Shown: one piece after another, positions 1 to 10,182 of the stretch
How the letters are laid out: each line of letters begins with the position of its first letter
Numbering within the stretch: the stretch's first letter is position 1
Origin: Sabethes cyaneus
Lineage: Eukaryota; Arthropoda; Insecta; Diptera; Culicidae
Direction: 5' to 3'
DNA length: 64,000 nucleotides
NCBI RefSeq assembly: GCF_943734655.1
Contig: NC_071354.1
Span: 7,968,001 to 8,032,000, forward strand
Notes under the pieces: generated by a model
What the model was told of the DNA's origin: nothing
The model's database searches: none
Seen by the model: the letters and a program-made list of their open reading frames with translations, nothing else
Translations under genes and position numbers: made by a program

Positions 1-1725
1 TGCTAGAGGGTCAGCACTGCAAATGTTAGCAAAAGTAGTGTGGTATTCGTAAAATTATTCAATGAAAGGGTCCATAATAAAACGAACAAAAAAAATCACC
101 ATCCAATAATGGTTTGCTAGACCGAAAAGCTTGTTTTGGAAGGTAAAAACCAGTGTTCAGAATCAAGCCAAGTCATGAATTACTATTTAATGACATTTAT
201 TGTCATTTTATTAATGGTAATTATTAATTAACAGTTTCCTTTGAAGGTAAACAGTGCCAGCCCACAGGTACAGGTATAGGCTGTTAAAAGTGATGTAATG
301 CTGCATGAATGAATGACAAAATAATGCTAGTGACTGCGAATATTTCCTGGAAAACCTAACTATATTGCCAGCGTTTGTTGATTTTGCTTTGTGATAGGTG
401 CAGAAAAAAGCATGCCTTCGACTTATTACTATTTATTCATTCCGGTTACAGTTTCGTTGAACCTTCAGTTAACCCTCTAACAAGCAACATCGTAAAAACG
501 ATGCAATTAAGCTAATGACCTTTTTTTTGCTTGAAAGTATGCACTCAAAAGAAGTTCAGGTTTTGATTTTCATGGAAGCATAATTATCGGGAAGAGCGCC
601 AAGTAAGGAATAGACCAATTTCAGATCTTTCCAGATATTTTTAGCAGAAAAACTAATGACAGAGCAAAAATTGAAGTGGATTATTTTGTTTTGTGAAACA
701 TTTTTTATTGCAAATTTCCGGAATTCCTCTTTTCCAAAGATCATAACTCTTGAAGGTATGATCAGAAATGGTCATGTTAGTGCCAAAATGTCAAACAATT
801 TGTATTGCCCATTCGAAACAAATATCATGCGTGGCTCTGAGGTTCTAAAAACGAAGGCCATCTACAAACGGCCTTACCCATCATGAACCACTAGCACTAG
901 CCGTTTTTATTTTTAATCAATAGCAGAGGAGCCCGCTCGTAAAATCTCCACATTTTACTGTTGACAAACTCAAACCTAGAAATCTCGTTGCAGCGGTATT
1001 TCATAAATGAACCTGCACAAAGTTCCTGTTTTTATTTAATGTTGTATTGTATAATAACTCTAATTAAAAAAAAATTTTACAACATCTAGAGTAGCAATTT
1101 ATGTTTTATCTGTTTTTATGACTATTTTTTTTATGACTGGCCGGTGTTTGGAGTAGTTTCCTGACAGCCAGCCGTCGTACAACTTTCTTCTAGCCAAATG
1201 ACCTACCTTTGATGGAGTTTTTAGCGCACGTTTCATATAACAAGAAAGTGAATTTAAAATTCTTACAAATCTTGTACTATCTACGAAATTCGATTAATCC
1301 TTTTGATAAAAAAAACACCCAATCAGTTTGCTTACACTTTTTCCGATATATGCAATTAAATGAACTTCGATGTTTCACTGCATAATAGCACTGACCATCA
1401 CAATTCAAATTGCCGTCCTATTGAACAAAGAGCGATTTTAATTCTTTTCCGACAGAAAAAGAAATCAATTTTTATTTCAGTATATTTCTTTGAAATCGAT
1501 TTTAATTAGTGCCGTCGCCCGTGGATGCTTGCGACGAACGTCGGCATTACTTGCAACACTTTTGTGCATGACGTTTTTGATAGCTCAAACGCATCGATTT
1601 GTTTACATAATCATTTATGGCCACTGCCCTTTTCAGTTTTATATAGTTTCTGTACAGAGTTAGTGTATCATATGGGCAACTTTGAGCTTTGTTTATGCTG
1701 TGAACGTGGAGAAGAAATATGAATT
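1..1725. other. AT-rich stretch, no gene recognised
   Basis: No convincing coding potential, RNA gene or recognisable transposon end is seen. Short open frames at 556-886 have no recognisable motif and look like chance. The only notable feature is the abrupt start of the GACT microsatellite at the right edge. Confidence 0.5.
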
Positions 1726-3976
1726 TGACTGACTGACTGACTGACTGACTGACTGACTGACTGACTGACTGACTGACTGACTGACTGACTGACTGACTGA
1801 CTGACTGACTGACTGACTGACTGACTGACTGACTGACTGACTGACTGACTGACTGACTGACTGACTGACTGACTGACTGACTGACTGACTGACTGACTGA
1901 CTGACTGACTGACTGACTGACTGACTGACTGACTGACTGACTGACTGACTGACTGACTGACTGACTGACTGACTGACTGACTGACTGACTGACTGACTGA
2001 CTGACTGACTGACTGACTGACTGACTGACTGACTGACTGACTGACTGACTGACTGACTGACTGACTGACTGACTGACTGACTGACTGACTGACTGACTGA
2101 CTGACTGACTGACTGACTGACTGACTGACTGACTGACTGACTGACTGACTGACTGACTGACTGACTGACTGACTGACTGACTGACTGACTGACTGACTGA
2201 CTGACTGACTGACTGACTGACTGACTGACTGACTGACTGACTGACTGACTGACTGACTGACTGACTGACTGACTGACTGACTGACTGACTGACTGACTGA
2301 CTGACTGACTGACTGACTGACTGACTGACTGACTGACTGACTGACTGACTGACTGACTGACTGACTGACTGACTGACTGACTGACTGACTGACTGACTGA
2401 CTGACTGACTGACTGACTGACTGACTGACTGACTGACTGACTGACTGACTGACTGACTGACTGACTGACTGACTGACTGACTGACTGACTGACTGACTGA
2501 CTGACTGACTGACTGACTGACTGACTGACTGACTGACTGACTGACTGACTGACTGACTGACTGACTGACTGACTGACTGACTGACTGACTGACTGACTGA
2601 CTGACTGACTGACTGACTGACTGACTGACTGACTGACTGACTGACTGACTGACTGACTGACTGACTGACTGACTGACTGACTGACTGACTGACTGACTGA
2701 CTGACTGACTGACTGACTGACTGACTGACTGACTGACTGACTGACTGACTGACTGACTGACTGACTGACTGACTGACTGACTGACTGACTGACTGACTGA
2801 CTGACTGACTGACTGACTGACTGACTGACTGACTGACTGACTGACTGACTGACTGACTGACTGACTGACTGACTGACTGACTGACTGACTGACTGACTGA
2901 CTGACTGACTGACTGACTGACTGACTGACTGACTGACTGACTGACTGACTGACTGACTGACTGACTGACTGACTGACTGACTGACTGACTGACTGACTGA
3001 CTGACTGACTGACTGACTGACTGACTGACTGACTGACTGACTGACTGACTGACTGACTGACTGACTGACTGACTGACTGACTGACTGACTGACTGACTGA
3101 CTGACTGACTGACTGACTGACTGACTGACTGACTGACTGACTGACTGACTGACTGACTGACTGACTGACTGACTGACTGACTGACTGACTGACTGACTGA
3201 CTGACTGACTGACTGACTGACTGACTGACTGACTGACTGACTGACTGACTGACTGACTGACTGACTGACTGACTGACTGACTGACTGACTGACTGACTGA
3301 CTGACTGACTGACTGACTGACTGACTGACTGACTGACTGACTGACTGACTGACTGACTGACTGACTGACTGACTGACTGACTGACTGACTGACTGACTGA
3401 CTGACTGACTGACTGACTGACTGACTGACTGACTGACTGACTGACTGACTGACTGACTGACTGACTGACTGACTGACTGACTGACTGACTGACTGACTGA
3501 CTGACTGACTGACTGACTGACTGACTGACTGACTGACTGACTGACTGACTGACTGACTGACTGACTGACTGACTGACTGACTGACTGACTGACTGACTGA
3601 CTGACTGACTGACTGACTGACTGACTGACTGACTGACTGACTGACTGACTGACTGACTGACTGACTGACTGACTGACTGACTGACTGACTGACTGACTGA
3701 CTGACTGACTGACTGACTGACTGACTGACTGACTGACTGACTGACTGACTGACTGACTGACTGACTGACTGACTGACTGACTGACTGACTGACTGACTGA
3801 CTGACTGACTGACTGACTGACTGACTGACTGACTGACTGACTGACTGACTGACTGACTGACTGACTGACTGACTGACTGACTGACTGACTGACTGACTGA
3901 CTGACTGACTGACTGACTGACTGACTGACTGACTGACTGACTGACTGACTGACTGACTGACTGACTGACTGACTGA
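1726..3976. repeat. Giant perfect tetranucleotide microsatellite (GACT)n
   Basis: About 2,250 bp of uninterrupted GACT units, roughly 562 copies, with no variant unit seen by eye. The complementary strand (AGTC) has no stop in any frame because a 4-nt period gives the same SVSQ peptide in all three frames, so long minus-strand open frames across it are artefacts. Flanks are ordinary AT-rich DNA. The perfect array suggests recent expansion; its exact length may depend on the assembly. Confidence 0.98.
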
Positions 3977-4634
3977 AGGAGAATAGTTGTTGGAAGCACG
4001 TTCCTCAATGCACTGTGAATAGGTTGCGATGAAGCTGATAGAAACGAGGGTCCAGCAAATTTGGACTTTGGACGAGGCGAAAACTGAACGTTTCATACGC
4101 TCGGGTGCGAAAGGGTTTATTGTAGAATTCATCCGGTTACAAGGCTTCGACAGATCCTCGATAAATTCCCCAGAGAATTCAACTTGCAGACTCACCATTT
4201 GTTTATAGACTCCAAGGCGACGTGCAGTTCGGTTTAGCGAAATGAATCATGCTTGAAAATAGTTTTTCGACCAAATTCGCGTTCTGTTGGATGCAAATTC
4301 TCCTGTATCTGTACTGTTCTGTACTGGTTCTCCTGTATTTCACATAAATGAAGCATTCAAGGAGAGTAAAGGAGAGCGACCGACGAGCATTAGCTGTTTT
4401 GAGCGTAAGACTCTGCGAACGATTCTTGTTGTACAGAATGGCGAGAAACAGATTATTTGCCTTAAAACAGTTGTCCATGACAGAATATTCTGGCGCTTGC
4501 AAGATGAAAGTTTTTAATAGTTTTTAATTAGTTCAATACAATGAGGTAATACGTAGGAAAACTTAATTAAAATACCCGATATATTGTTAGGAAAGATATC
4601 TAGCATTAAGAAATTGTACAATAAGGTGTGTTTG
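3977..4634. other. Unique-looking spacer, nothing recognised
   Basis: Sequence between the microsatellite and the purine-rich block. Open frames of 76-99 codons on either strand show no known motif. No repeat ends are seen. Confidence 0.4.
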
Positions 4635-4639
4635 TTACA

Positions 4640-5925
4640 GGCTGTGGGCGAAGCAATTTCTCAATTTCCTGACAAAAACTGGACAAACGGGAAAGAAAAA
4701 GAAACGAGAAAAGGAATGAAAAATGGTGTGATCAAAAGAAAAACGTGACAAAATAGGACGGAAAACGGGACATAAAAAGTGAAAGAGAAGAAAGCGGAAG
4801 GAAAGAGAGGGATGAGACAAAAAAACGAGGAGGCAGAAAAAGATGAACGAAAGAGAACACAAGAAAAAAGAGAGAAACGAAGGACAACCCATGCAGAAAA
4901 TGAGGATAAACCGAACAGAAAAGGAGAAAACTTGAGATAGAAAATTAGCAAAATAAAAAGAGAAAATGCTGGAGCAGGAAAATAAAGAAATGAGAACAGA
5001 GAAAGAGAGATCAAACGGCACAGAAACAGAAAAAAGAGAAAATAAAAACGAAAGATAAAGGGATAAAACGGAAAAGAAAAATAGTCGTGACAGCAAAGGA
5101 GAAAAAGCAGAAACAGGACTGACGAAAACGTAAAACGGGACAGAAAAGTAGTTGAAAAGCGAAAAAAAGACGAAAACCGGGACGAGAAAAAAGAAAAAAG
5201 CCGAAACGGGACGGAAAATGACAAAAAAGAGAGACAGAAAAAGAAGACAAATGGGCCTGAAAACCAGGCAAAACTACCGCTTTTCGCAAAACAGTCTCAT
5301 CTATATAGGAAACTCCTTAAAAAATGGGACTGTTACGCGAGTAGTGGCAGTAAATTAGGACTCAAGAAAAGAGTGAAAAATTGGACAGTGAGCAGAACCG
5401 AGAGAGAGAGAAAAACGACACAAGAAAGGGAATATGGAACAGAAAACAGAAAAAAAAACAAATGGGAAAAAAGAATAGTAAAAGAGGAAAAAGAAAACCA
5501 ATAGAAGAAACGAGGAAAATGAGTAAAAGAGGACAAACGGGATATAAACGGAGATAGATGAGACAGAAAACGAATCAAAGAAAAAGGTTACACGGAAAAG
5601 AAAAAGATGAAAAACGAGAGAAAATCTCAGAAGTAAAAAGTGAGCTAAAAGCAGAATTCAGGATTAACGTGACAGAAGAGACGGCAAAACGAGGCACCAA
5701 AAAGATTAAAACGGAACAGACGAAGACAAAAAACAAGAATGAAAAGAGATAACGAGAGGTAGAAAAAGACGAAAACTGGAAACAAAAAAGGGGTTAAACA
5801 GAAATGACGGAAAATTGGAAAGAAAATAGTCAAAAATGAGTAATATACTTGAGCAAAACAGGACCAAAAATGAGGAAAAATGAAACAATGAAACAAGAAA
5901 TACGGGACAGGAAAAACGAAAACAA
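4640..5925. repeat. Purine-rich degenerate minisatellite block 1
   Basis: The plus strand is almost entirely A and G with scattered C, built from degenerate words such as GACAGAAAA, AAACGGGAC and GAAAACGAG. It creates long minus-strand frames very rich in Phe, Ser and Leu that are compositional artefacts. The same word set recurs at 8660-10180 and 13440-14880. Strong purine/pyrimidine strand asymmetry over more than 1 kb is the main feature. Confidence 0.8.
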
Positions 5926-6420
5926 TGGCAACAACTATGATGATGTGGTAAAAGAAAAGATTAAAAGTTGACAGTTAAAAATTTGTTATTACCCACTTCA
6001 AAATGAACTTCAGTTATCTCGAGTATGCGCAAACAAACCCAACATCAAATGCTAAAGTAGATTGGCTGATTTCAGTACACTGAAGTCGCTTTTTATGCGA
6101 CAATTTTCACGTGAGTTTCGGAATTTACGCGGTTGTTACGAGAATTTCGGAGTTTACGCAGGTGTTTATGCGATTTTTGCGGTTATGCTCTACGCGTCTA
6201 TTTTTATACACAGTTTACAATTCTAGGCAGTTTTTTCACGCAAAGTTCGAAATTTACGCGGTTTTGATTTACGCAGAGCGTATCCTTCGCGTAAAAAGCG
6301 ACTTGAGTGTATTTCAATTGCTTGTATGGAATATTAAAATGCAAAGAATTTGAATACCGACCGGTAACTTTACTGCGGTGTTACTTGAACAGCACTCTAT
6401 CTAGCTGAGCTGATTTTCTA
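5926..6420. repeat. Dispersed repeat hosting a TA-flanked MITE
   Basis: 5926-6077 matches 18700-18849, including a shared stretch through ACTTCAGTTATCTCGAGTA. 6230-6420 matches 28800-28990, including a shared TTTCAATTGCTT block just outside the MITE end. The three copies are partial and diverged. The host repeat precedes a CR1-like fragment in one copy and a CR1-like 5' region in another, so it may be LINE untranslated sequence (inference). Confidence 0.6.
6078..6309. mobile_element. 232-bp MITE with 23-bp inverted termini and TA target duplication
   Basis: The left end CACTGAAGTCGCTTTTTATG is mirrored by the right end ending GCGACTTGAGTG, with two or three mismatches over 23 bp. TA flanks both ends (6076-6077 and 6310-6311). 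There is no coding capacity. The interior repeats TTTACGCG-like words. TA duplications are typical of Tc1/mariner-related MITEs. A left end of the same family is at 18850 and a right end near 28885. Confidence 0.8.
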
Positions 6421-6429
6421 TGACCAGCT

Positions 6430-6750
6430 GTTCTTTAGGTGTGACCGGTATATCGTTCGATCAACACGGTTTCTACGCCAGTTGCTCGGTTGACACAAAT
6501 CAAATTGCCTTAAAGCCATGGAGAGCCACCAAAAGATTGACATTATCTGCACGGATTTAAAAGCAGTATTTGATAGACTCGATCGCGATTTGTTCTTGGC
6601 CAAAATTTTTAAGCTCGGTATTGACATCTGGCCTGCACAATGGCTGCGATCTTACCTGTTCGATCGAACGCTTCGAGTTAAGCTCCGAAATGTCGAATCC
6701 CGCGCCTTCACGAACTTTGCTGGGGTTCCGCAAGGCAGTAATCTTGACAA
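6430..6750 (+). pseudogene. CR1-like LINE reverse transcriptase fragment
   Basis: The translation shows reverse transcriptase pieces in order: a DQHGFY segment, a motif A-like DLKAVFDRLD, a WLRSYL segment and the GVPQGSN motif B box. It ends abruptly near 6750, before the catalytic YADD box. The same fragment family is at 30960-31440. It is a 5'- and 3'-truncated dead copy with no flanking duplication visible. Confidence 0.75.
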
Positions 6751-6754
6751 GGCA

Positions 6755-7181
6755 GTAATTGTACTGACCATCTACCCACAGGAACTGATATGTCTATTCC
6801 TGGGCCAGTTACTGCTGCTCTTACTTGAATGTCCTGCGTAAAAAACGGTCGAGCCTGGACGAAGATCGGAACCACCATCTTCCCCAGAATCACGCCCAGG
6901 CTCAAATACACGAAAAATTCGATGAAAGTTGTATTTTTTCCGTCGAATCTTTATTAATTATTGATTACAAGGGTATTAACACTAATAGTTTTTAGAATAC
7001 TGAGATGACACGTAAGACCACCTTCAAAGAGGTTCATAGATCTTTTGATCTTCAGAGCATTCTTTTCAACTTCTAATTGTATAAATTGATGCAATGGAAG
7101 TGTATGGAGTAAAAGGTTTTCGACGTTTCGTTAAAGTTTAAATTTACAATCAATTATAACAATTTTAATAACGATAATGTA
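6755..7181 (-). pseudogene. RNase H-bearing LINE fragment, first copy
   Basis: The minus strand carries the start of an RNase H region (PGIDISVPVGRWS) and the segment just upstream of it. It is clearly homologous to 31350-32060, sharing the conserved block through TTTCAACTTCTAATTGTATA and the downstream AATTATAACAATTTTAAT. RNase H domains of this kind occur in I-group LINEs, so that class is inferred. The copy abuts an oppositely oriented CR1-like fragment at 6750 and is interrupted at 7181 by the TA-flanked element. Confidence 0.65.
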
Positions 7182-8463
7182 GGGTAAGGAACGAGTTAAG
7201 CAGTGTTACCTATTTTAATCAGTTGAACATAAATGATCCGAAAATGCACTTTTTTATTCATATTTTCAAAATCTTTTGATAGGATCATCTTCACAAATCA
7301 CTTAACCATACATTTGGTTCACACAAACACAATTTACTGGGTTTCCGACAAGAAATATGATGAATTAAAAATTGTTGTCCAAAAACGTACATTTTTCAGC
7401 TGCTCTTCAGCAATCGCCACCTCGCTACTAACGAATTCATCAAATTTTCAGCACTGATTACAACCACTCTGAAAGTCAAGCACTCAATTGTCACATACCA
7501 TATTATTCAGTCTCTTTTTTTCTATTATCTAAGGCTTTGTCACTAGCCGAAAGTTTTATTATTTTCTAACAAAACTGAAAACAAATTCTGAATTGATGGA
7601 ACCTGTTCAGCAGTAGCAGCAGCTGCAGCACAACTGATGAACTATCGTGTTGCCAAGATACTGTTTCGGTTCTGGAAATAAGAATTTTAAGTTTGAAATT
7701 AACTGAAACCTCCTATGGTGAAAACGTGGTTCAATACTTTTAAGAGAAATGTATGTTCATAATTAATTTTTCTTTATTAAAAACAACACAAAAGACAGCT
7801 TTTTCAATAATTTTCGAAGATTTTCTCAGTGATTTAATGAAGCAACGATGTGTTTCAATGTTATTTGCTTTGACAACACTGTTCTAAAGTTAGATCGTGT
7901 GCACTTCTATGTTTGCCTTTTTTGTTCTCCCACCATCCTTATGAACAGCGAGTGAGACGTCAAACTCGCAGTTTCCCATAAGAACACCAGAGAATAAAAG
8001 AGACGACGAATACCGTTTGCCGAACGGTGCGGTGAGTGTATGCCCCGATAAACAATTTAGACAGATGGCATTTTACGCATATGCCGATACGCTATGCCGA
8101 TTACGCATCAGATGCCGATTAGTAGGTCGCGGATAGGAACGCGAACTTACTGAATAGGGGGAAAAGTTCGAGGGATTTTTTAACGGGACGTAAAAAAATT
8201 TAGATTTCAGGATTGCTGAAAACAGCACCCTGCGGGTGAAAATGGTTTCGGTGTGTTCAAAATTAGTTCCACCGCTCCAACTTTTAAAGCGAAAAATCAA
8301 AAGTTTAGCTCAACAATAGTGTCTTCCAATGGTAACAGCTTGAAGAACTAAAGATAGCAAGAAGATTGGTATGCTGATATCCCCCACTTAGTCAACCCAT
8401 CGCTTGTAATAAGGTAAAACAATCAGTGACCCGCTTAGACTGCTTAAAACTAGTTCTTTACCC
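7182..8463. mobile_element. 1,282-bp non-autonomous element, TIR GGGTAARGAAC, TA duplication
   Basis: The left end starts GGGTAAGGAACGAG and the right end is its mirror, ending GTTCTTTACCC; imperfect similarity continues about 25 bp inward through AAGCAGT. TA flanks both sides (7180-7181, 8464-8465). The homologous LINE flank near 32090 reads continuously across the same point as GATAATGTATCTGATTTC, which is an empty site. No transposase is recognised inside; open frames at 7233 and 8073 are short. A Tc1/mariner-type origin is inferred from the TA duplication. Confidence 0.85.
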
Positions 8464-8587
8464 TATCTGATTTCAATTATTTTTAGACACAAATTGTGCC
8501 TCTACCTCCGTCTACTGTAGAAACCACCGACCGAAAAGTTTTAATCTAACTTGTTTTTACTATCAGTAAAATTACGGAAAATTACTG

Positions 8588-8670
8588 GGCTACCGCCTAG
8601 CAGAGATTCGAACATATGACGACTGGCTTGTTAAACCAGCATCGTACCTCGAAACTAACTGGGCGGTGAG
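8588..8670 (-). mobile_element. tRNA-derived SINE, head fragment
   Basis: Read on the minus strand it has a tRNA-like promoter head with a CCGCCCAGTTAG start and a GTTCGAATC B box. It matches the first about 80 bp of the SINE at 58990-59204. The body and tail are missing, and purine-rich repeat begins immediately on the right. Confidence 0.7.
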
Positions 8671-10180
8671 AGGGAAAACAGAACATAAAAAGAGAAAAAA
8701 ATGAGAAAAATAATATGGGAAAGAAAAACAGGGAAAACTAAGCAAACGAGGGGACAGAGAAAGATGAATAACAGAAGAGAAAAGACCAAAAAAGAGAGAA
8801 AAGAAGGAAAACCCATTAAGAAAATGAAAAAAACGAGGAAGAAGATAGTCTATCGTGAAATCTGTGGAATGAAGACCGATGCTCGACCTAAACCGATAAA
8901 AGAAACGTAAGGAAGGAAACGATAAGTAAGGAAAACCGCAGTGGAAATAGAAAAAAAGGGATCTAAAAACAGAATAAACATGACAGAAAAGATGGAAAAA
9001 CGAGGCACCAAAAAGAAGATAAGAGTTAGAAAAAGACGAAAACCAGAACGACAAAAAGAGTTAAATAGAAAAGGCGGAAAACTGGAAAGAAAATAACAAA
9101 AAAATGAATAAATACGAGAGGAAAAACAGGACTGAAAATAAGCAAAATGAGACAGAAACGCACTGTAGAAAGTATGAGAACGTGAGATAAAAGTACGAAA
9201 TAGACTCGATAAGTCTCCAACAAACACTTAAAAACGACGACGAAAACGAGGAGAATCTAATGAATTACTTGAAGGAAATGGAATTATACCAACAATTGTC
9301 AACTGAAGACTGTGAAATATTTTCCAACAGACATGAGTGGTGGGCTCTAATAAATAAACTAGCAAAACAAACAAAAAACAAGACAGAAAAAGAAGACAAA
9401 CGGCCCTGACAACGACGAAAAACGAAACAGAGGTAAATTAGTACTCAGGAAAATGGCGAAAAACAGAACAAGAAAAGAAGAAAAAAGAAGAGATAAGCAG
9501 AAAACAGCGGGCACTACATGAGAGAGAAAAGTAGGGTAAACGAGATAAAAAAGGAAATGCGGAGCAGAAAATAGATTAATAGAATAGTAAATGAATGGAG
9601 CGAGAGAGAAAAATAAAACCGACAGAAGAAACGTAAAGCCGGAGAAAAAAATAGAAAAAAGAGAGCCAAAAACAGAATAATAAGATTTCCTTATGTTTGT
9701 TCTCACTTACCTTCCGCTCGTTTTCGTTTTCGTTTTGTCTATGCGGTGTCTCCTGTTTCATTGCTCCATTTTCTTTATTTTCTGTCCATTTTTTCTGTTT
9801 TTCCTCATTCCCTATTTAACCCCTTTTTTCGTTTTCAGTTTCATCTCTTTTAATATTGCTTCCAAAAAACCAGTTTTCGTCTTCATCAGTTCCGTTTTCC
9901 TTTCTTTGATGTTCCGTTTTTTCTGTCACGTTTACAAAACAAACAAAAAACAAGACAGGAAAAGAACACAAACGGGCCTGAAAATGAGGAAAAACGGAAC
10001 AGAGAAAGAGGCAAAAGCGAGAAAGAAAAAGGGCGAAAACGAGACAAGCAAGGGAATTTCGAACAGAAAACAAATAACACCAAAAGGGAAAAGAAAAACA
10101 GCGAGACAGAAAAAAGAAAATCGATAGAAGAAACTTAAGGAAGGAAACGATAAGCAAGAAAAACCGTAAACGAAATACAA
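8671..10180. repeat. Purine-rich block 2 with strand-switch segment (tandem-duplication copy A)
   Basis: Purine-rich on the plus strand at 8671-9690, switching to pyrimidine-rich at about 9700-9930 and back to purine-rich to 10180. The part from 9195 onward is paralogous to 13441-14400: both start GTACGAAAT, continue with GTCTCCAAC and CGAAAACGAGGAGAA, and share the pyrimidine segment ending CTTTGATG. Allowing for the RTE-like insertion between them, this is a tandem duplication of a roughly 1-kb unit. Frames within it are low-complexity artefacts except a short conserved one at 9203-9370. Confidence 0.75.
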
Positions 10181-10182
10181 AA

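Noticed and set aside
1726..3976. CRISPR array or centromeric satellite
   Set aside because: Four-base period with no spacers; eukaryotic context.
1547..4198. Long minus-strand frames of 771-883 codons made of SVSQ repeats
   Set aside because: Produced by the GACT microsatellite, which has no stop on that strand in any frame. Flanking residues show no domain.
4635..5896. Phe/Ser/Leu-rich membrane-like proteins on the minus strand
   Set aside because: Compositional effect of purine-rich repeat DNA; the same occurs at 8590-10180 and 13700-14880 without conserved residues.
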